A stretch of DNA of 64,000 nt, from positions 21,109,447 to 21,173,446 of the forward strand of contig OZ007581.1 in NCBI GenBank assembly GCA_963931925.1. The letters are read 5' to 3'. The translations under genes and the position numbers were made by a program. Positions within the stretch are counted from its first letter, which is position 1. Each line of letters opens with the position of its first letter. Source of the stretch: Onchidella celtica (taxonomy: Eukaryota; Mollusca; Gastropoda; Systellommatophora; Onchidiidae). Positions 33,535-46,691 of the stretch are shown in pieces. Below the pieces are notes generated by a model. That model worked only from the letters and a program-made list of their open reading frames with translations, had not been told where the DNA came from and ran no database searches.

Positions 33535-35770
33535 GATTCAGAGCAACTTGCATTGCTTTTTTTATTCTCATTCTCCTTCTATCTCCCTGTCTTCAGAGAA
33601 CTGATGAACGTTTACCAGACTGAGTTAGGCATATTGTAATGAAAAGAAAGAAAGAATGAGATAATGCAGAATTCTCACAACACCTACATAAAATTAAAAA
33701 CAAAATGCACACGGTAAAAAGATGTTTATTGTAATAATATTAATAACAATGTTACATACGGGATGTGAGGATGCAGTTAACAAATTCACATTATCTAAGA
33801 GTACTGAAGCAATCGACTGTATAACGTGTTGACTTCACCTTGATGGTATCTTGACTTTGTTCAAACGCTCCTTCTAAAAACAACATATTTTATTAGAGTG
33901 ATCATCTGAACCCAGCATTTTGGGAACTAATAAAAATCTTATAACTAGCTCTGACATATAGAAAGCCACATATCACATAAACAAGATAGGCACCTCATCA
34001 AATATGAATGTAAAAGATTCACTCTGAATTGCTAGTTTCAAATAGAATACAAACACTGGAAAAACAACAACTTCAGCTGTTTATTGCCATCTTCTGTAAT
34101 GTTCTACATGTATTACTTTAAGTGTCCTCAAGATGATTCTTCCTCACTAAAGCCAAGATCTGCAAACTGACTTTAGTTGGCTTTAAACTGGTATTCACTT
34201 ACATAAAACCAGTATCTTCATCTTGCTGGGAATATTAAAAAGTAACCATCACAGTGCACTTAAATAAAACAAAATTTTATGTGATATATGAAAAGTTCAT
34301 TTTACGGACCACAATGTCTGCCAGTATCTCATTCTGGCCAATTTCACACATCCTGATTTAAATTTTTTTTTTTTTAATTTTATGATTTTTGAAGTGCTTT
34401 GCATTTTATTGTCTGTAACCTATACTATACTATAAAATATTTTACAATTAACAAATGTTTCATTGGCAAAGCAAATCTTTCCTGAATAAAGTAGATCATC
34501 AAAACCTAACACTGCTGGGCATCACAAATCGAGCTTCTTCATTTCTCCCAATGAACAAAATGTCTGGGAGTCTCTCTGCACTTTACAGTCATCGGCTACA
34601 TCAAGGATGTTCCTCATGTCTGCCTACACAACAGGGGTTCAGCAGTCTCAAATACATGTACTAATGCTTAAAATAAATTATCGGTCAGAGACAAGTTTTC
34701 CACAGAATTTTTAAACACATTTTCTTCAATTTGCTGCATATTGGAAACAGTAATACAGAAATACATGCAGTGAAATACTCGTGCTTTTGGTGAGAATACT
34801 GTTACTGTTTACTTAAACCTTTCCTGTTTTTCACATAACAATGTGACAGTTTGTAGTCGTAAATTAGAGGACTCTCTGTGGCTGACAGTCACAAAAAAAG
34901 TCTGCTTACCAGTAGCTCTTGTAGAAATGCAGTATCTTCATAGATTTATGAGCAATTAATCAGCTGAGGATATAAAATAAAGTAAACATGTCAAAGTGTT
35001 TGTAACCAGGACATCTTGCGTATACCTACAGCAGACAGAAATTTCCACTGTCGAATTCAAAATGACAGTGACTATTAAAATATTACATTAGATCTATACC
35101 ATGGGGTTATCACATCTCAGTTAAAATGAAATAATAAAATGAACATACAAGATCTACGTGTTGCTTAGCATATTCAATCCTCCACCAAGGAAATTCCTTC
35201 TGATGAGGGCTGTTAGCACAAATTTATTTACAGAATGGTGTAGCAGAAACAAACAAGCTGCATAATAAATCCACAAACTGTTTTAACCAAATTCCTTTCG
35301 GGTGATATGGCTACATAAATGCAGTGAAAATGGTAGCAATCATAATTATAGGCTATTGATGAAAAAAACCAAAAAAAAAAACCACAGTGGACCAAAAGAA
35401 AAGGGGATGGGATGGGGGGGGGGGGGGTGGATTCAGGAAAGAGGTAGGAATAATAAAATTTAAAAAAAAAGTATCAAGTTAGCAAAAACTTTCAGTTTTG
35501 TGCACACCATTAAATGGAACAATACCTATACATATTAGAATGGGCAAAGAAATAAAACAAAGTATTCATTCTTTATGAATCCTGCCCCAGGTCTTGTAAC
35601 CTCAAAAGATAAAAATTGTGTACAAAAAATGTTAAAGAAAGGCAAGATTTCAAAAACATTATGGATGACAACAAGTAAAATAAACTGGATATAAAAATAA
35701 TTCATGTGATGAGCTTACACTCTCGTTTGTTTTTTTTCAAGGTGGGCTACACGAGGCAAAAGGCTGTAAG
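33535..35770. other. Duplicated scramblase 3' flank; no exon
   Basis: Matches parts of 11700-13130 in order. Poly-G at 35415-35428. A degraded relative of the 11682-11868 exon is at 33590-33690. Confidence 0.5.
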
Positions 35771-36404
35771 TACAGTGGACCATCATGTTTAACGACACTG
35801 TTACAAACGAGAACTTTGCCTATCGCGAGAACATTTTAAATCCCCGTTTTTTCTACTATATAAGCTATATATTAAAATACTTGAATAACGGCAATCGATA
35901 ATCACAACCGGCAAATTGTGGGAGCGGCCGCAGTACATCGTGTAGCGAGTCAGACATATATTGTTCTTTGTCTGTTACTGCACGCCCATCCGTCTAGTCA
36001 CCTCTCACTCAGGCCGACAATGCTTTGTTTCCTTACTGACCACGTGTCATGACAGCGCATGACACTACCAGTACCACCCACGAAATCAAGTAATTTACAT
36101 TTGCCTCCTGTCCAATTATGTCTTGCGTAGGCCTAGCAAGCGTTGTCTACTTGCTTACCTTGTGTCGTGATAGCACTGTACACCACCACTCACCCAATCA
36201 ATAAATTTATGCCCGCCCACCCGTCCAATCATGTCTTGCGTAGGGCCTAGCAAGCGTTGTCTACTTCCACCACCCACGCACACAATAAATTTACGCCCGC
36301 CCACCCGTCTAATCATCTCTTAAGATCTTGCTTATAACAAAGAAGCTTTGTTTTCCTACTAAACATCCACGCAACCAACAAATTTACCGGTAGTGATTTA
36401 CGCG

Positions 36405-36526
36405 GATCAAAGACCATGCTGCGAGTAATAATTATCGCACATACTTATTACTAGGCCTAAGCAAGAGATGGCCAGGTGGGGCCACAACTCGCAAGACAAT
36501 GATTACTCGCAGCACGGTCTTTGATC
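36405..36526. repeat. Imperfect inverted repeat with 32-bp arms
   Basis: GATCAAAGACCATGCTGCG at 36405 pairs with CGCAGCACGGTCTTTGATC ending at 36526; about 28 of 32 positions pair. Confidence 0.8.
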
Positions 36527-36774
36527 ATAATTGATCACCGCGCGGCTTATGCTCTTGGTCTACACCGGGCTTCATGACCACATGCCTACACTCGACACAA
36601 ACACGCAGCCAATCTGTTACTTGTCTGCCTCTAACTTTTGAATCTGTCTCTCGCATAATTTGATCGAAACATGGCTACCGTCAGCACATAAAGACAAAAC
36701 AAAACAAAAAGTACCCGAGATCTGCCGTCAGTTTGATATTACACTATTACAGTATGAAGGCCTACGCTAATAGA

Positions 36775-36839
36775 CAGGACATGCCAACAAGAGAGGTAAC
36801 AATTTTTTTCATGGTTACCTCCCTTGTTAGCATGTCCTG
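36775..36839. repeat. Imperfect hairpin with 26-bp arms
   Basis: CAGGACATGCCAACAAG at 36775 pairs with CTTGTTAGCATGTCCTG ending at 36839; 24 of 26 positions pair, 13-nt loop. Confidence 0.82.
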
Positions 36840-36963
36840 CACATAGTGGGTTTTTTTAACCCCTTGCCTTGCCCTTTTGACGCTTTCCTGGAATAGCGAG
36901 ACCTTTGGTATGACGAGACATTTTTGGTGGAACATAACCTCTCATTATAACCAAGTTCCACTG

Positions 36964-37878
36964 TAGGTAGTCCAAACTGCCCCACGAAAGGGGCGAACGT
37001 ACATTACAAGGCTATTACTGTTGTGGATTTATGTGAAACGGCATGTATCCTACATCAAAATAAAGTTCAATCCTTCCTTTGACAAAATATACTTCCTTTT
37101 GTATTGTCAAAATTGGGCAAAAAGAAAAAGTTGTATGTAGCAAAGCCTCGCATGAGAAATAATACCCAAACGATACAAAACAAACTAAAGAGAAGACAGA
37201 AAATGTTCAAATTTTCGGCTCTCGCCTTTGTCAAGAACAAAACCCCAGAAAAAAAGAATAATGGAACAGAGAAAACAATCGAACAATAAAAGATTTCAAC
37301 AGGAAATGTATAGAATCGCAGCAAAACAGGATATGTGTACTTAACTGCGAGTTGAGAGTTCTTGCTTGGTTAGCAGCACAAAGGCACAGAGACGTTTCAA
37401 TTAAAAAAACAACATTTTTGTCTCTCTTGTAAGAGTTCACTAAAAATTGACATGGGATGAAGTTTCGTGACTAAAAAAAAAGTAAAATGAGATGCTTGTA
37501 CTATATTTGTACCCCTCGAAACAAATTGAGTGTAATGTACGCCCCCTTGACTTGAAAACTAAACATTTTTAATGCCGTGGCTCAATAAACCATCATTTCG
37601 TGGGCGGTCAAATTTGAACTATCATGTAATTTGCAAAAGGTAGCAAATTCAAGGTGTTTTTTCACTTTCGAAAATGCATTCTGGCATTTTTCTTTCCGTA
37701 CTTTTCGCCAATGTATCGGTTCCCCCGACTGACGCATTTGGACTAATTGGGCTGAATTGCAGTATGGAAAGAGTTAAGCCAGAATAATAAATCAAACTTC
37801 TTGGAAAATCAAGCTCCATCAGACTTGTTAATAACTGGTGAGATATGATAAGAAGGAAAAATCAGTTTGGACTACCTA
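36964..37878. mobile_element. TA-flanked element with GGTAGTCCAAACTG ends
   Basis: TAGGTAGTCCAAACTG (36964-36979) is a perfect inverse of 37863-37878. Excluding the TA, the 14-bp ends suggest a small Tc1/mariner-type non-autonomous element of about 0.9 kb. Its left TA is the right TA of the Tigger-like element. No transposase is seen. Confidence 0.68.
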
Positions 37879-40800
37879 ATGTAACTGTGTAAGTATAATT
37901 TAAAAAAAGGATGGATAGTGAAGTAAGATTATGAATGTGACAATAAAATAAAAAAACAAGAAAACAACAAAAACCTTCTAAAATGTTTTGACTCCATAGT
38001 CAAATTTCGATATCATTGTCCACAAAGTAATAATATCATAATATTAAAAACTTGTAAAAACACAATGAGAGATACAGGTGTCAAAATTCTGCACCAATTA
38101 ATGTTCTATCTGTCAGTGTCAGATCCTCTTGTAAGACTGCTGCTACTGACATGAATAGTCAACATTCAAATTAAAATGAGTAATTAAACTGCTTCTGTTT
38201 CGTCTTTTGCAAATACAGCACTCCTAAGAACTGGGTGAACAGGTAGAGAATTGAGGTAGATCTAGTGAAATAGGTATCAGTGAGAACCATACAGATCACA
38301 GCTTGAAACTTGGGAAAGTGTAGTCCACACTAATCAGAAAATACATGGTGAATGGAAACTATCTTTTAAATGAAAGACCCAAGAAAAAGCAAAGCCCTAT
38401 TACAGACCTATGAGGCTATGCCAGACAAGATATGCCACTGATATGTCTGTCTCACAATAAAAGAAAAATCCTCATGTTAAAACAATGTGTATGTATCATA
38501 CTGTCCTATATGAAATTGTGAAGCTTGGGTGTAAAATGTGTTTTGAATGGCTTGTCTTAAAAAACAAATCTGAGCACTTCTATTTCATGAAGGCAACTTA
38601 CACACTTTATGAGCAAGTGCTGAATATGGTGAATTCATTACCCACTTAGTGGCAGGAACAAGTGATAAGGCACAAAAAATATGCAGTTATCAAACTGATT
38701 TTTGATTTTCAGTAACAAATTACTGTACTGTGGTGCCTAGCAGTGATAAAGTGCAAAATCACACCAAACTTCTAAATCTCAGTGACCACTGCACTCTCAT
38801 GAAATTTAGAACAATTCAGTAAATAAACTGTTACAAAAAAAGAAACTACATGTAATATTAAAAGCAATGACAATGACCAAGTACATTCCTGATTGCAAAA
38901 CATACATGTACATTCTCCAGGCAAGCTGCCAAGCTTATATTGCTGTTTACAAAACTGAGCATGAGGCTACTAAACATCTCAGATTTACTTATTTATTTCA
39001 GAAATTATATAACATTAACTTAATAATGCCAAATATGGCATAGGTACGTGTGATGGGCTATTTTACTGTTGAGTTCTTTACTTCAATGGATTTTGCAAAA
39101 AAAAATTTGTTTGAAAAAAATAAATGCCACTAAAACCACTTATGACGCTCTTATCTTTCTTTCACATTCCTTAAATCCAGGATTTATTTTAAAAATTTAA
39201 GACTACAAAAAAAAAAAAAAAAACTTTCTCCAAATTATGTAACAATTCCTGTTATCAATGAACAACTGATGGACCTAAGGATAAAAAAATTAATGTTGAA
39301 AAATATATGTAAAATGGAATTCATCTCTCAGTACACTGATCTGAAACACCAAAGTTGTAGGGTAGGCAACACGAAAGGAAGATTGAGATAAGAATTTTAT
39401 ATTCACTGTAAGGTTATTATGCTGCATCATTAACCCTCGCCGCACACTGTGGGTCTAATGTACCCAGAAGCAATTAAAAACGTTTGTATTTATCTTATTT
39501 CTGGGAAAAATTCTGATTTTTATGGAAATTCCAGATATTTCTCAATGACATCATTGCCCATCTTCCCAGTTTTAAATTTGAAATTACAGGTGTGCGCGCT
39601 CACCAATGCAAATGCATTTTTACTGCTCCTACCCATATGTCCTGGGGTCTCACAGACACCATACTTTTAAGAGGTTTCCCTGTTGTTCTGAAGAGGATTT
39701 TAATTGTCATTCCCTTAGTTGCATGTCCTGGGGTCTCAGATACACCACTCCTACAGAGGATTTTAATGATATATATTATAGTATATTCTGGGGTCTGACA
39801 GTCACCATGCTTTAAAAAGGTATCCCTAATAAATTGTTCTTTAGGAATGCAGTCTCAGACACCATGATGTATACATTTTTAGCCATGTACGGTCAAGGTC
39901 AACTCAATGGCCTCTGGGCCAGAGAGAAATGAAAGTGCAATAGCACTGGGGACTTCAGTGGTTTATCCCTCCCCCCACCCCTTCCTCCAAGTTCATCATT
40001 TGAATAGCGTTAATGATACTCTTCTGAACTCATGGTGTGACCTTGCAATTTAATCAAACCAAAAATTAGAGAAAAGCATTTGATTACACAGCTTGTTTAT
40101 CATGATACTTCCTTCAGACAGGTAACCCGCAGTTTTCCCACGAGTTTTAAGAAGTTGCTATTATGCATCATTTTATTATATACTCACAACCACTCACTAG
40201 AAAAAAAAAACACCAAATGAATTAACAGAAAATATCTCTTAGATACAATTTGCCTAAAAGCAATCTTGTTTTCCTGCCAGTGGCAAACCGGGACATGGCT
40301 TATCCTTTGAATATTATACTGATAATGGTCCGATGACATTTTAAAAAACACCCTATTTATCTCATTACAGCCAGCATGAATATGTATTTCCATATGGAAT
40401 GAAAGAAAAATGGTTAAAATTTGCTTTCAATCACTACAGTATAAACTCCGGACAAAAGTCGATACTTATATATTAACCTTAGCATGGGAGCAGTTTTTAT
40501 GGTGACTTATTGTAATGGTTCTGCTAATGGTAACAATTAAGGAAATACAGTAATTAGCTTTTGAAAAAGATTGTCTCCAACAAAAGTAAGATTCAATTGT
40601 AGTCTCCTTTTGTTGCCAGAGCCTGGACAAATATAAACTAACTCACAACATTTTGAGATCTTAGTTCAATGAAAGGTCCAATAGCAAAAGCCATAGTTGT
40701 ATCTTTCAAGTTCAAAACACATGCCTTTAGTAACAAATAAAACATGTCCATTAGATCTATACAAAAAAAATGTAAGAAAACCCCTTTGTTCCCTATGGAC

Positions 40801-42271
40801 TCAAAAACTACTGGACATATTGAACTGAAATTTGGCACACACAATTGTACGATACTGACCAGTGTTCCTATGTACATAGGCATAAAAAAGCTTATGGGAT
40901 TCGTGAGTTATTCCAATAATGCGATAAGAATGGAACAGTAAATTTGCGAGAGCGTTTGATCCGAATTGTACGTTCGTTAACCTATGACCTCTTTCTTTGT
41001 TAATCGCTTTTCCACTTCCGGCCCCGGAATTTGATTCATAATCACAGTAGTGTCCGTGAGAGCTAGATCTAGCATGCACTGATGCAGCATGCCCCCTAAA
41101 AAACGTACTATCGGTAAGCATACAAGTCTCAAATCGCTGTAGTTTTTTTATTGGAAATTTATTGTTTCGCCATCATTCAGATCTATTTCGAGTCATGGTT
41201 CGCCATTTTAAGGTTTCGTTATCATTACCTGCGATGTGTTCACTATCAAACACACTAACCCGTGCGCAAATCATGCAGTTGTACGGGATGCGCAGGGTGT
41301 CAACTCACAAAGGCAGAGCAGTAAGACTTATTTAAAAACAAACAAACAAAAATTAAATAAACAAATAGGAACAGGCCAGATGAAGCAGGTCCATAATAAC
41401 CACCCAGAACTGAAACCAATATTCAAACCGATTTCCTGCCGGGGACCTCAGCTAGTGTGGAAAAAAGACAGTGGGCTATGAAAAAAAACAACCAAAGATA
41501 CTCAATAACAGATTTTGGCAAATATCTTCTTTGGCACTGGCCAATTCCATTAATAACTGACAAAAACAAATGTATCATGACTGAATGTTGCATTATGGTG
41601 TTTATACGGTGATAAAAATATAGTTAGCACCTTTAACAATCATGTCATGAAAACAATCGTATTTTACAAGTAAAATCTGTCACAGAAATGTAACTTTTTA
41701 ATGAATACTGCATTGACTTGTTGCATATATCTTGCATTTCAGAGAAAATCATCCGTGCACAGAATCAGCAACAATGGGAATGGAATACCTACATGATATT
41801 TCTTCCAAACAAACACTGAACTGTCTAAGAATGTAATATATGCGAAACATATAGACCCTCTTCCAATTCACTTTCAGAATTTTATACCAAGAATTTTCAC
41901 CACTCTCAAAAAAAGAACAACTTTCAACTCTTCAAATCTAAAACTTAAAAAAACAGTTCTGAAAACAGTAACTTAGAGATGTAGCCTTTTCCACAATGAT
42001 AAGCAGAATTACCACATGAACATTCCATTAACAAGGACATCAATGGCTCGTATACCTCCATTACTGACAATAATTTGACGCTGTGCTAGGATATTGGTTT
42101 TGGATTAACGTTAGTATCTCTAAATTCCATTTCTGATCCTAAACCAATAGTTAAAATATAAATGTTTCAAGTTTCAAATTGCAACTCATTCAGTTCAAGT
42201 GGCACAATTTTACGTACTAAACCACCAGCTTTGTAAGTGTGATAATATTTTCATACAGTTAAATAAAAGCA
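37879..42271. other. Scramblase 3' flank, AT-rich, no exon
   Basis: Contains segments related to 13370-13690 (39360-39960, 41770-41830). A degenerate tandem repeat around TCCTGGGGTCTCAGACACC lies at 39640-39860. No supported ORF. Confidence 0.5.
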
Positions 42272-42592
42272 GAAGCAGGGGACAAGGTGGTCTAGAGGCA
42301 AGGTGCTCGCCTCTCATGCCAAGGGTACCGGGTTCTGAACCCGGGCAGTGCAGGCATGTTGGAAATTGGATTTTTCTCATATTTTCAAGTCCCTGGTCCT
42401 ATTGGGGGGTAGGATCGAGTACCTAGTCTTCTCGGATAAGGACGAAAAAATTCGGAGGGCCCGTGTGCACGTTAAAGATACCTTGGCAGTTGGAAATCGT
42501 AAAGAGCAGGCCGAAAGGCCGCTGCCCGGGCAAAATTGAAAATTGAAATTAATAGATTAAAATTTATCCATATCATCCCCCCTCCCCCACCA
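42272..42592 (+). mobile_element. tRNA-derived SINE, copy 2
   Basis: Head: GGGACAAGGTGGTCTAGAGG (perfect box A TGGTCTAGAGG), GCTCGCCTCTCATGCC, GGGTTCTGAACCC (box B with one extra base). Body: GGATCGAGTACCTAGTC, TTCGGAGGGCCCGTG, GTGCACGTTAAAGATACC and GAGCAGGCC. It ends in a C-rich run and lacks the LINE-type tail present in copies 1 and 3. Confidence 0.85.
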
Positions 42593-42749
42593 GCAGCAAC
42601 AAAATTTATTATTCATTATTAAATATTGTTATTAATAAATATTCAAATATTATTTGAGTTGTGTGTTGTGAACTGATGTGAGTTGTGAACTGCTGTGAGT
42701 GCGAACTGTTGTGAGTTGTGAACTGCGCCTAACAGGCTGCGTTACAATT

Positions 42750-42932
42750 TGCTCTGAGATAGAGAGAGAGAGTGAGCGAGACAGGGAGAGAGAAAGAAGC
42801 AGTGCAGTGTGTTGAGCGCTTCGCAGGCAGCTCCATTCTGCTCTGTGGTTGACATGTTGTTTCTGTAAAGCGCATAGAGCATTTTAAATGGATATGCGCT
42901 ATATAAATGCTATACATTATTATTATTATTAA
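42750..42932 (+). mobile_element. LINE or SINE 3' end with (ATT)n tail
   Basis: GTAAAGCGCATAGAGCATTTT and GATATGCGCTATATAAATGC followed by ATT repeats form a 3' terminus common in animal non-LTR elements. Only this end is recognisable. Confidence 0.6.
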
Positions 42933-43975
42933 GTCAAATTTCATTTACATAAAAAATATTGAAAAAAAATATCACACTATAACAAAATAGTTTTTGATTT
43001 TGCACTACTGGAAGAAAAAATATAATAATTTTGAGAATATACTCTGATATGGAATACAAGTTGTCCTGTCTCTCACTACAGTACATTTAAATAACTGTTT
43101 TCACACTATGTTACTTTTTGGATCACAAAGTATCTGGAATGTTGACTCTGAGCCTCTATAAAACTTTATTTGTTGGGTAATCAATACACCCTACATAAAA
43201 GGTATACAATGGATTGCTATTAAAATAAATATGAATCATATACTGGCTTCATCATACCACCATAAAAATAAATTCTTAGTATTTTTTTTTAAAAACTGAC
43301 AGATACTTTTCCCAACATGTTCTTAAAAAATGTTTCCCATAAAATTAGGCTCATCAGTTGAGATTTTATTGTTTTAAAAGGTATAATACCACCAACATAA
43401 CTGTGCATGCTACACCTTACACAGGCCAAAAATAAGCTTATATGAGAGGTGTAAAAACTCTCACTAGGAGAAAACAAATCTGGTCACTTCATTGCTGACT
43501 GGATGACTGCAATAAAGTTTTTCAGCTTTAGAAAGAGCTGTGCCTGATACACAGCGGACCATCTTAGAAATAGTATTATTATGTTAAGTCTTGTTTTTAT
43601 CTTGTGGTCACAGTCTTCCCATGGAAAAAAAAACAACGAAAAACAAGAACTGTCATAGTCCTATGCCTATTAAGGCTGGTAATGTCAATGATAATGTTGT
43701 TTGCCATGACAGGCGAATATTTTTCAGATGGTAAGTTAAAGAATGAAAACGCAACTGACAGGCAACCAATGAAATACTGTCATAACTTAGCATCATGATT
43801 TTCCATAATATTTCTCTCTGGTTATGTTACATTTCCCACAGATGATAAATATGTTTATGATCTTCTAAATGAATGATCACTGAAAACACACAGGTTCTAG
43901 CTGGATGACAAACAAAACACATGCTAGTACACTTCTAAAGTAACACTACCAATAATTGGGTGTCAGGCCAGGTAT
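42933..43975. other. No recognised feature
   Basis: AT-rich DNA; no supported exon. Confidence 0.4.
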
Positions 43976-43983
43976 GGTGACAC

Positions 43984-46683
43984 CATGGAGGTACTATTAA
44001 ACTGGAGTCCGCACAGCCCTCTTCGCTTGCCCCGCGAGCCGCGAACAATTGAAACCCCAAGATGGCGGAACAAGTAGGGCAAGGCACGGCAGCGCAAGGC
44101 CGCTCCGTACAGTATTGTACATGTAATAGATAGGGCCTAGCCAGCGCTGTTCTGTCTATCTTTTCACGGATGTGATAAAAATTAAAAGATAACAAGCAGA
44201 AATAATAACATTTATTTTATTTACGGATTATCATATATTATTTAAGTGTTTGATAATAATTAAATCTATGATTTATGCTGTTTTTATATTGTTATTTTTT
44301 ATTGATTGGTCGATCGTTTGGAAGTAAAATTACATGTAAAACTAGGGAAGGGAGCTGCGTAGTACTCTTTTTACCGCATGCTATTTTAGCTCATGACGAG
44401 CCATGTTTAAAAAAAAAAATCACTGTGCGGACAGAGGAAACGTTACAAGTCAGTTTCTCTCAGATAACCAACAGTAAGATGGTGTTCATAACAATTATTA
44501 AAAAAAAAAAATCATGCTAAAGAACTGAGGGAAAGTTGGTTTTGCCATAGACCCATTAAGATCCAGGCAGCTGGTGCACGTGTGTGTGTGTGAGAGAGAG
44601 GAAAAGTCATAATAATAAATCATAGGCCTAGATGTAGTAAATGATCTGAATAGCCAAGAAGAAAAACATCTTAAACCACAAGCTTGGTTGTACTCACAAT
44701 AGAGTTAGCCCTGCAGCTACCTGTGTCTGAAAATATTTCACTACTGCCATTAGTGTCTAAGTAGCAAAAGTAGACACAAAGACTGGTCCAAGCTTTACTT
44801 GTCAGTACTTCTTATCCAGGCCACCATACTGCATACAGCTGAGCCTGTCTTATGATCTAAGCCAAATTTGAAGTCGGATGGGTTGGTACCCATCCAATTT
44901 GACAAGGTGTGCAGTGCACATTTTCTGCCATCCAACTTCAATTTCGGCTTGGACCATTTAAAGACACTCTCAGGCTCAGTTGTGCCCCCAAGTGACGGCA
45001 GTGTCTAAAACCACTGATCAGTGGCTGTTTAAGTGATTATTCAGGGGGACTCCTGATTGCACCGGAAACCTCAAACATCTTAAGTTAATTAAACAACACC
45101 AATATTTTATTTTCCGTAGTAATTAGACTACTACACCAACATTTCAGGCTCAACACTCAAGTGTTATCAATCATACATCTCGTTTCATTTATTGATATTA
45201 ACCCTATAAATATCTCAATCAAGTATCTAGAAATCAGGAGAGCCTTAGCCTAGTTGTTCAAAGGTTTGAGCACAGCTGGACTGTGCATTCCAGAGCTTTT
45301 CCAAAGAAAAATGTATAAATTCCTACGGCTAGTGAATCTAGATTCTAGATCTATAGTCAATGCACTGGGTGCAGTCAGGACATCAATGCGGTCAATATAA
45401 TATAGTGGTAAAATCCAAATACATTGGCTATATTTTAAGGCATTTTGCAACTTGATCAAAGAATAGGCCTAGTATTATTATAGTAAATTCAGTGACTTAA
45501 ATTGTATGAGAACAGTTCTCCCTCCTTTTAAAGCAGGAAAGAAAGAAGGCAGAGATTAGAGAAGAAACAGAAGCTACAGGAGCAGAGGAAAAGAAAGAAT
45601 GAGTTAGCAGCGGAGAAGGAAAGGGAAGGTAGGAAGAAAAAGTGTGTGTGTGGTGTGGTGATGAAGAGCAGCCCACAAAAATAAGGCAAAATACCAGCAT
45701 GAGGATGAGAAAGAGTGGGAAGACATAGAATTAGAAAAAGGAGAATGGGAAGGTTGTAAGTTGTTTATCAGATATCTATTTTGATATTGGTCGCACAAAG
45801 AGCATGCACTGAATAGATGGCACTTACGCAGGTGACTGCACGACCAGCAGCTTGTGACTGCACCACCAACAGGTGACCGCACAGACATGCAGTTGATGCT
45901 TAGACATGAAAAGTGTTCTGACTAGCACAGATTAACTGAGAGAGAATTTGGAAGGACTTCCGAATGTGTTCCATAGCTCGAGTGAAAACAATACATAGCT
46001 ACCCCGGCGGCTGACTAGACCCTCACGACGTTACATATCAATCTGACAATGCCTATGCACTTGTCGAGCTAAGTTCGGAAGTCCTCCCCATTGTTTACTT
46101 CTTTTGGACATTTGCCATTTACTGCCTCGTGACCGCACATAGTGCATCGACCACAGATATGATATTGATAAGATCTAGATCTCTGTTGTTTTTTTTATAA
46201 AGATCCTTCTGCCTCTACAGATCGACTACATGTGTAGTCTAGTTCTGTATCATAGTCAAAGACAAGCCCAAGGTGTAGGCTATATCATTTCATTATACAT
46301 GCCACCATTCTTTTATGCTAGTCTCGAGTTCTAAATCGAGCCTACCCTTCCTCGTGGTTACCGAGCGCGTCCCGATTAAAAATTAATCATTAAAAATCAA
46401 CATTCTTCTTACCTGTGAAATGAAACTGGAGTTTCCTTGGTGCATCTGTTGTTGCAGTTCACAACACAGCAGTTCTGAACCATGATTTGTATACCGGTAG
46501 TCTACTAGCAGTTCAAACAAAGTTGAAAATCCCTCTCTCTGCTTTCGTTAGCTGTAGTGCAACGGATGTGTAAACACTGAGGCGCAGTCCGTGCTCGCCC
46601 TAAACAAGATGGCGACTATTGTCTTCTAATGCGCACGCATGAAATCAGCTGGTACGGACTCCAGTGTTATTAATAGCTCCATG
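43984..46683. mobile_element. P-superfamily-like non-autonomous element with 8-bp target duplication
   Basis: The left end CATGGAGGTACTATTAAACT matches the inverse of the right end CATGGAGCTATTAATAACAC, continuing into CTGGAGTCCG on both sides (about 30 of 36 positions). GGTGACAC lies immediately outside both ends (43976-43983, 46684-46691). Eight-base duplications with ends beginning CANRG fit the P superfamily better than hAT (YARNG). The interior (2.7 kb) has no transposase ORF. AAGATGGCG occurs near both ends (about 44060 and 46604). Confidence 0.68.
44838..44985. repeat. Long imperfect hairpin inside the P-like element
   Basis: CAGCTGAGCCTGTCT with AAGCCAAATTTGAAGTCGG pairs with the inverse in CCAACTTCAATTTCGGCTT and GACACTCTCAGGCTCAG; about 148 bp overall, like a small nested fold-back element. 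Confidence 0.7.
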
Positions 46684-46691
46684 GGTGACAC

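Larger units (their letters stand above)
35771..36965. mobile_element. Non-autonomous Tigger/pogo-like element
   Basis: Ends are TA-CAGTGGACC at 35771 and, inverted, TA-CAGTGGAACTTGG at 36965. Inside both ends lie GAGAAC/GAGAGG and TCGCGAG/TCTCGCTA-like motifs in mirror order. CAGTGGAACC-type ends with TA target duplication are usual for the Tigger/pogo branch of Tc1/mariner. About 1.19 kb, no transposase ORF. It contains two ~113-bp related units (36109 and 36222) and two hairpins. Confidence 0.65.

Noticed and set aside
42280-42360. A tRNA gene
   Set aside because: Box A and box B are present, but the cloverleaf is poor and a shared SINE body follows.
43604-43798. 64-codon ORF with a hydrophobic stretch
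   Set aside because: No splice support, homology or duplicate; likely chance.
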